DNA of 64,000 nt. It comes from Bacteroidales bacterium. GTDB lineage: Bacteria; Bacteroidota; Bacteroidia; Bacteroidales; CAIWKO01. The position numbers and the translations under genes are program-made. How positions within the stretch are numbered: position 1 is the first letter of the stretch; the number at the start of each line of letters is the position of its first letter. The stretch spans positions 124,001-188,000 of the forward strand of contig JALOBU010000001.1 of NCBI GenBank assembly GCA_023228145.1. The letters are read 5' to 3'. The notes under the pieces are model-generated. The model was not told the origin of the DNA and searched no databases. It was given only the letters and a program-made list of their open reading frames with translations. Below, piece by piece: positions 60,514 to 64,000 of the stretch.

Positions 60514-61131
60514 TCAGTTTATTTTAAAAAGGGTTAGAATAAGAAATACCGATAACCCGATAAGATATCCAAAATAAATCTCTGTAGAAGTATGTGATTT
60601 TAATTTCATACGGGCATAAGCTATTATTCCTGATAAAAAAATAGTTCCACAAACAGGAAGTAATAAATTTAGATTCATAATGTTCGAGAAACCTGCAAAA
60701 AATCCTGTTAGTCCTCCCGCTCCCGCCATATGTACGCTGATTTTTATTTTGAAATTAAGAATCAAAATGATTATTGAAATAATGCAGGAACCCAGCAGCA
60801 AGGTGCTGTAAATACCGGGCAAATGCGTGCTAAGCAACATGCGGTAAACGATGTAATAAATAAGGGAATTAACAAGATATGGATATATCCTGTCCTCCTT
60901 ATTTTCCATATACATGTTTGCAATGATTTGTTTTCTTTTTAAAATGAGGTAAATAACAAAAGGAATTACTACTGTTGAAAAGAAAAAGATGAAAAATAAG
61001 AGCATTTTTGCAGTAAAAGGAAGTATTATTGAAACATAGGTATTGATATTAAAAATAAATAAGAGTGCATAAATAGGTATAAGATTCGGGTGAAATACTA
61101 AAGAAATTATTTTAGCAAAAAGCTCTTTCAT
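60514..61131 (-). CDS. PAP2-like membrane phosphatase
   Basis: 205 residues from ATG 61131, chosen because it follows the rpoN stop by 7 bp; a longer frame to 61176 would overlap rpoN by 38 bp. Five or six membrane helices. The region SVHMAGAGGLTGF and the later YARMKLKSHTSTEIYFGYLIG resemble the PAP2 motifs PSGH and SR-x5-H-x3-D in degenerate form, with the His and Arg kept but the Asp replaced by Glu (TEIYFG). PAP2 proteins remove phosphate from lipid phosphates such as undecaprenyl diphosphate. Whether this one is active is uncertain. Confidence 0.6.
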   Translation of the reverse strand: MKELFAKIISLVFHPNLIPIYALLFIFNINTYVSIILPFTAKMLLFFIFFFSTVVIPFVIYLILKRKQIIANMYMENKEDRIYPYLVNSLIYYIVYRMLLSTHLPGIYSTLLLGSCIISIIILILNFKIKISVHMAGAGGLTGFFAGFSNIMNLNLLLPVCGTIFLSGIIAYARMKLKSHTSTEIYFGYLIGLSVFLILTLFKIN

Positions 61132-61138
61132 AGTGGCT

Positions 61139-62650
61139 TTAAAGTTCTTTTCGAAGCCGTGCAACAGGTATTTCAAGCTGTTCGCGGTATTTGGCTACGG
61201 TGCGCCGCGCAATATTGTATCCTTTATTTTTGAGTATTTTAGTCAGCTGGTCGTCTGTTAGAGGTTTTCTTTTATTTTCAGAAGCGATGCAGTCAGAAAG
61301 AATTTTTTTTACTTCACGGGTTGATACCTCTTCGCCGGATTCTGTCAGTAAAGATTCGGAAAAGAAACTTTTTAATAAAAAAGTACCAAAGGGAGTTTGA
61401 ACATATTTACTGTTTACAACACGTGAAATTGTTGATATGTCAAGGTTGACTTTTTCAGCAATATCTTTTAGTATCATGGGCTTCAGTCGTGTTTCATCTC
61501 CTTCAACGAAATATTCCTTCTGATGTTCCATGATGGCTTTCATGGTGCGGAAAAGCGTATCGTGCCGTTGTTTTATCATATCAATAAACCACCTGGCGGA
61601 ATCAAGTTTTTGTTTTACAAAAACGGCAAGGTCTTTCTGCTGGGATGTATTCTTCTTTTTGTTTTGAGTAAGGGTTTCTATCATATCGAGGTATGCCTTG
61701 CTGACTCTTAATTCGGGAGTATTTTTTGAGTTCATGCTAAGGTCAAGCTGACCGTCAGTATTGGTGATGTAAAAATCAGGAACGATATATTGATTGGGCT
61801 TCGCATTATCTATTAAAGAACTACCCGGTTTGGGATTTAACTGTATGATTTCGTTGATAGCAGATTTTAATTCATCGCCTGTGATATCAAGCTTCTTTTC
61901 AATTTTGTCGTAGTGTTTTTTTGTAAACTCGGTAAAACATTTTTGTAATATGGTTTTTGCCAGTTGTGTGGAGCCCGTGAAGTTTTCTTTTCGTTCCAGT
62001 TGAATTAGCAGGCATTCCTGAAGGTTGCGTGCTCCTACGCCATATGGTTCGAATTCCTGAATAATTTTCAGCAATTCTTCCATTTCTGGGACAGCGGTAT
62101 TTATATTATGAGTAAAAGCAAGATCATCAACCATGGCAGGCAAGTCTCTTTGCAAATAACCCGAGTCATCAATGTTGCCAATAATATAACTGGCTATCAG
62201 GCGTTGGGGTTCGTTAAGTTTTCGAAGACCAAGTTGTGTCTCAAGAGTCTCATGAAATGTTTGCCCAACCGAAAAAGGAATTTCCTTATGCTCATCTTCA
62301 TCAGGATTGTATTCATAAGAGTTTAATTTGTAATCAGGAGTGTCGTCTTCTTCAAGATAATCTTCAAAAGAAACTTCTTCCGGGTCTTTTTCGGCCTCTT
62401 CAATTTCGTTTTCTAATTCGTCATTTTCATTGTCTTCTTCATCAGCAGGAGTATCAGAGATATCCGGGTTTTGTTCTTCTTCGTCTAAATCTTTTGTGTC
62501 GTTTGAGTCTTCAAGGGCTGGATTTTCTTCCAACTCTTCTTTTATTCTTTGTTCCATTGCTGTTGTGGGCAATTGTAATAGTTTCATCAGCTGAATTTGC
62601 TGTGGAGAAAGTTTTTGTTGTAGTTTTTGTTGTAGTTTTTGATTAAGCAT
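61139..62650 (-). CDS. rpoN: RNA polymerase sigma-54 factor
   Basis: 503 residues. Region I is Gln/Leu-rich (MLNQKLQQKLQQKLSPQQIQ), followed by a long acidic region II (about 50-120). The core-binding region and helix-turn-helix (LKDIAEKVNLDISTISRVV) precede the RpoN box ARRTVAKYRE (481-490), which reads the -24 promoter element. It directs RNA polymerase to -24/-12 promoters, which need an AAA+ activator such as the one at 6351-7580. It starts 78 bp after asnS and is followed by the PAP2-like gene. Confidence 0.96.
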   Translation of the reverse strand: MLNQKLQQKLQQKLSPQQIQLMKLLQLPTTAMEQRIKEELEENPALEDSNDTKDLDEEEQNPDISDTPADEEDNENDELENEIEEAEKDPEEVSFEDYLEEDDTPDYKLNSYEYNPDEDEHKEIPFSVGQTFHETLETQLGLRKLNEPQRLIASYIIGNIDDSGYLQRDLPAMVDDLAFTHNINTAVPEMEELLKIIQEFEPYGVGARNLQECLLIQLERKENFTGSTQLAKTILQKCFTEFTKKHYDKIEKKLDITGDELKSAINEIIQLNPKPGSSLIDNAKPNQYIVPDFYITNTDGQLDLSMNSKNTPELRVSKAYLDMIETLTQNKKKNTSQQKDLAVFVKQKLDSARWFIDMIKQRHDTLFRTMKAIMEHQKEYFVEGDETRLKPMILKDIAEKVNLDISTISRVVNSKYVQTPFGTFLLKSFFSESLLTESGEEVSTREVKKILSDCIASENKRKPLTDDQLTKILKNKGYNIARRTVAKYREQLEIPVARLRKEL

Positions 62651-62728
62651 GATCTTACTGCCGTAGTTTATTTGACGAAAATAATCAATTTCAATTAAAA
62701 AAACAAAAAGAAAATTATTTATATCGAA

Positions 62729-64000
62729 TTAAAATTCCGCATTTTTGGGGGTTCTTGGGAAAGGTATTACATCGCGGATATTTGACATGCCTGTCACAAA
62801 AAGCATAAGCCGTTCAAACCCCAACCCAAACCCACTGTGCGGTGCCGTGCCAAATTTTCTAGTATCCAGATACCATTGCATTTCTTTATCCGGGATGCCC
62901 ATTTCTTTCATCCTGTTTAAAAGAGTTTCGTAAATTTCTTCGCGTTGCGAACCCCCGATTATTTCTCCTATTTGCGGAAATAAAACATCCATGGCACGAA
63001 CCGTCTTGCCATCACTGTTCTGCTTCATGTAAAAAGCTTTGATTTCTTTTGGGTAATCAGTCAAAATTACCGGTTTTTTAAAGTGTTTTTCCACAAGGTA
63101 TCTTTCATGTTCTGCCTGAAGGTCGTTTCCCCAGGCGTATGGAAACTCAAACGTCTGTTCAGCTTTTTGCAATATGTCAATGGCTTCGGTATATGTGAGT
63201 CTGGCAAATTCGCTTGAAACAATCATGTTCAGGCGTTCAATAAGGCCTTTGTCATACATGTTATTAAGAAATTCAAGGTCTGCAGAATAATTTTCAAGGG
63301 CATAACGGATGAGATATTTCAGAAAATCTTCTGCAAGGTCCATATTTTCTTTAATTTCATAAAAAGCCATTTCTGGTTCTATCATCCAGAATTCGGCAAG
63401 GTGACGGGGAGTGTTTGAGTTTTCGGCCCTGAAAGTTGGTCCGAAAGTGTAAACTAGTCCTAATGCCAGTGCGCCGAGCTCTGCCTCAAGCTGGCCCGAC
63501 ACCGTAAGGTTGGTTCTTTTCCCGAAAAAGTCCTGTATGTAGTCAATTTCTCCTTTTTCATTACGCGGCGGATTACCGACTTCGAGTGTGGTTACCTGAA
63601 ACATAGCGCCGGCTCCTTCGGCATCAGAACCGGTAATGATGGGAGAATGAATGTAATAAAAACCTCTGTCATTAAAATATTTATGTATGGCAAAGGACAT
63701 GGCGTGGCGCAGGCGCAGGATGGCTCCGAAAGTATTTGTGCGAGGCCTCAGGTGGGCGATTTCACGTAAAAACTCCATGCTATGGCCTTTTTTCTGCAAA
63801 GGATAAGATGCTGCATCGGAAGTGCCGTAAACCTGAATTTCTTTGGCATGAACCTCAACATGCTGGCCCTGTCCGGGAGATTCAACAAGAATTCCATTAA
63901 CGGATATGCATGCCCCTGTGTTAATGTTTTTTATGAGTTCTTCATCAAATTTTTCAATTTCAGCCACTACCTGAATGCTGTGAATAATTGAACCGTCATT
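62729..64000 (-). CDS. asnS: Asparaginyl-tRNA synthetase, 5' truncated by window edge
   Basis: The frame stays open to base 64000; the GTG at 63967 is internal, because preceding residues (NDGSIIHSIQVV) belong to the anticodon-binding OB-fold. About 424 residues are visible. They include VEVHAKEIQVYG and the class II catalytic core: motif 2 FRAEN(S)NTPRHLAEFWMIEPEMAF, given in part, and motif 3 GFGLGFERLMLFVTGMSNIRDVIPFPR, also in part. The enzyme charges tRNA-Asn. Gene order asnS-rpoN is common in Bacteroidetes. No fault is seen in the visible part. Confidence 0.95.
   Translation of the reverse strand, partial: NDGSIIHSIQVVAEIEKFDEELIKNINTGACISVNGILVESPGQGQHVEVHAKEIQVYGTSDAASYPLQKKGHSMEFLREIAHLRPRTNTFGAILRLRHAMSFAIHKYFNDRGFYYIHSPIITGSDAEGAGAMFQVTTLEVGNPPRNEKGEIDYIQDFFGKRTNLTVSGQLEAELGALALGLVYTFGPTFRAENSNTPRHLAEFWMIEPEMAFYEIKENMDLAEDFLKYLIRYALENYSADLEFLNNMYDKGLIERLNMIVSSEFARLTYTEAIDILQKAEQTFEFPYAWGNDLQAEHERYLVEKHFKKPVILTDYPKEIKAFYMKQNSDGKTVRAMDVLFPQIGEIIGGSQREEIYETLLNRMKEMGIPDKEMQWYLDTRKFGTAPHSGFGLGFERLMLFVTGMSNIRDVIPFPRTPKNAEF

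Overview
The window is AT-rich chromosomal DNA from a member of the Bacteroidetes, most likely an environmental Bacteroidales/Marinilabiliales-type organism. Four lines of evidence agree. Many intergenic spaces carry the Bacteroidetes promoter form TTG-N17-21-TAnnTTTG. Shine-Dalgarno sites are nearly absent. Five secreted proteins end in type 9 secretion (T9SS) sorting domains. The lptE-secG-groES-groEL, pdxJ/CBS-nadK-porG-uppS-bamA-ompH and rpoN-asnS neighbourhoods are typical of the phylum. I see no phage, plasmid, insertion sequence or CRISPR array.

Layout. 1-1.8 kb (+): the end of a surface-sugar operon, with a truncated nucleotidyltransferase-PfkB kinase and a GmhA-like sugar isomerase. 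1.9-7.6 kb (mostly -): a YfhO membrane protein, DUF4834, rpmH, a small Cys-rich DUF6485 protein (+), a glycosyltransferase and a sigma-54 activator. 7.7-9.5 kb (+): an asparagine-synthase-like gene whose glutaminase nucleophile is replaced by Thr. 9.6-13.4 kb (-): groEL (with a 34-residue insertion), groES, secG, a TPR-like gene and lptE. 13.5-24.5 kb (-): an outer-membrane protein and a putative lipoprotein, a large membrane-anchored DUF3352-like/beta-propeller protein, rnhB, a POT-type transporter, a membrane-anchored rubrerythrin and an S46 dipeptidyl peptidase. 24.6-27 kb (+): an extremely basic tandem-repeat lipoprotein and a GT2 glycosyltransferase. 27-28.8 kb (-): a T9SS-exported beta-helix protein.

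28.9-41.6 kb (mostly +): an epimerase, a glutaminyl cyclase, pdxJ (-), a CBS protein, nadK, two tandem porG paralogues, uppS, bamA, two ompH genes, a TlpA-like thioredoxin and an HD hydrolase. This is the envelope-assembly core of the window. 41.6-45.5 kb (-): an outer-membrane barrel and a T9SS type B adhesin-like protein. 45.6-48 kb: dusB, a choice-of-anchor V/CxxCH protein, a HAD phosphatase and a CAU-anticodon tRNA. 48-59.5 kb (-): an M4 metalloprotease and two very large tandem paralogous T9SS type B proteins. 59.8-64 kb: an outer-membrane protein, a PAP2-like protein, rpoN and the 3' part of asnS.

How the genes work together. Secretion and envelope biogenesis dominate: SecG, LptE, BamA with OmpH chaperones, UppS and PorG would support export of the T9SS cargo encoded nearby. 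The glutaminyl cyclase has obvious local substrates, because 14 of the 15 signal-peptidase-I-type signal peptides I can read are followed by Gln. The S46 peptidase and POT transporter lie in one same-strand gene string and could form a dipeptide release and uptake pair.

The most unusual items are the lipoprotein of 477 residues with about 150 Lys/Arg in about 36-residue repeats, the GroEL insertion beside a domain hinge, the Cys-to-Thr asparagine-synthase-like protein, and the rubrerythrin fused to a four-helix membrane domain.
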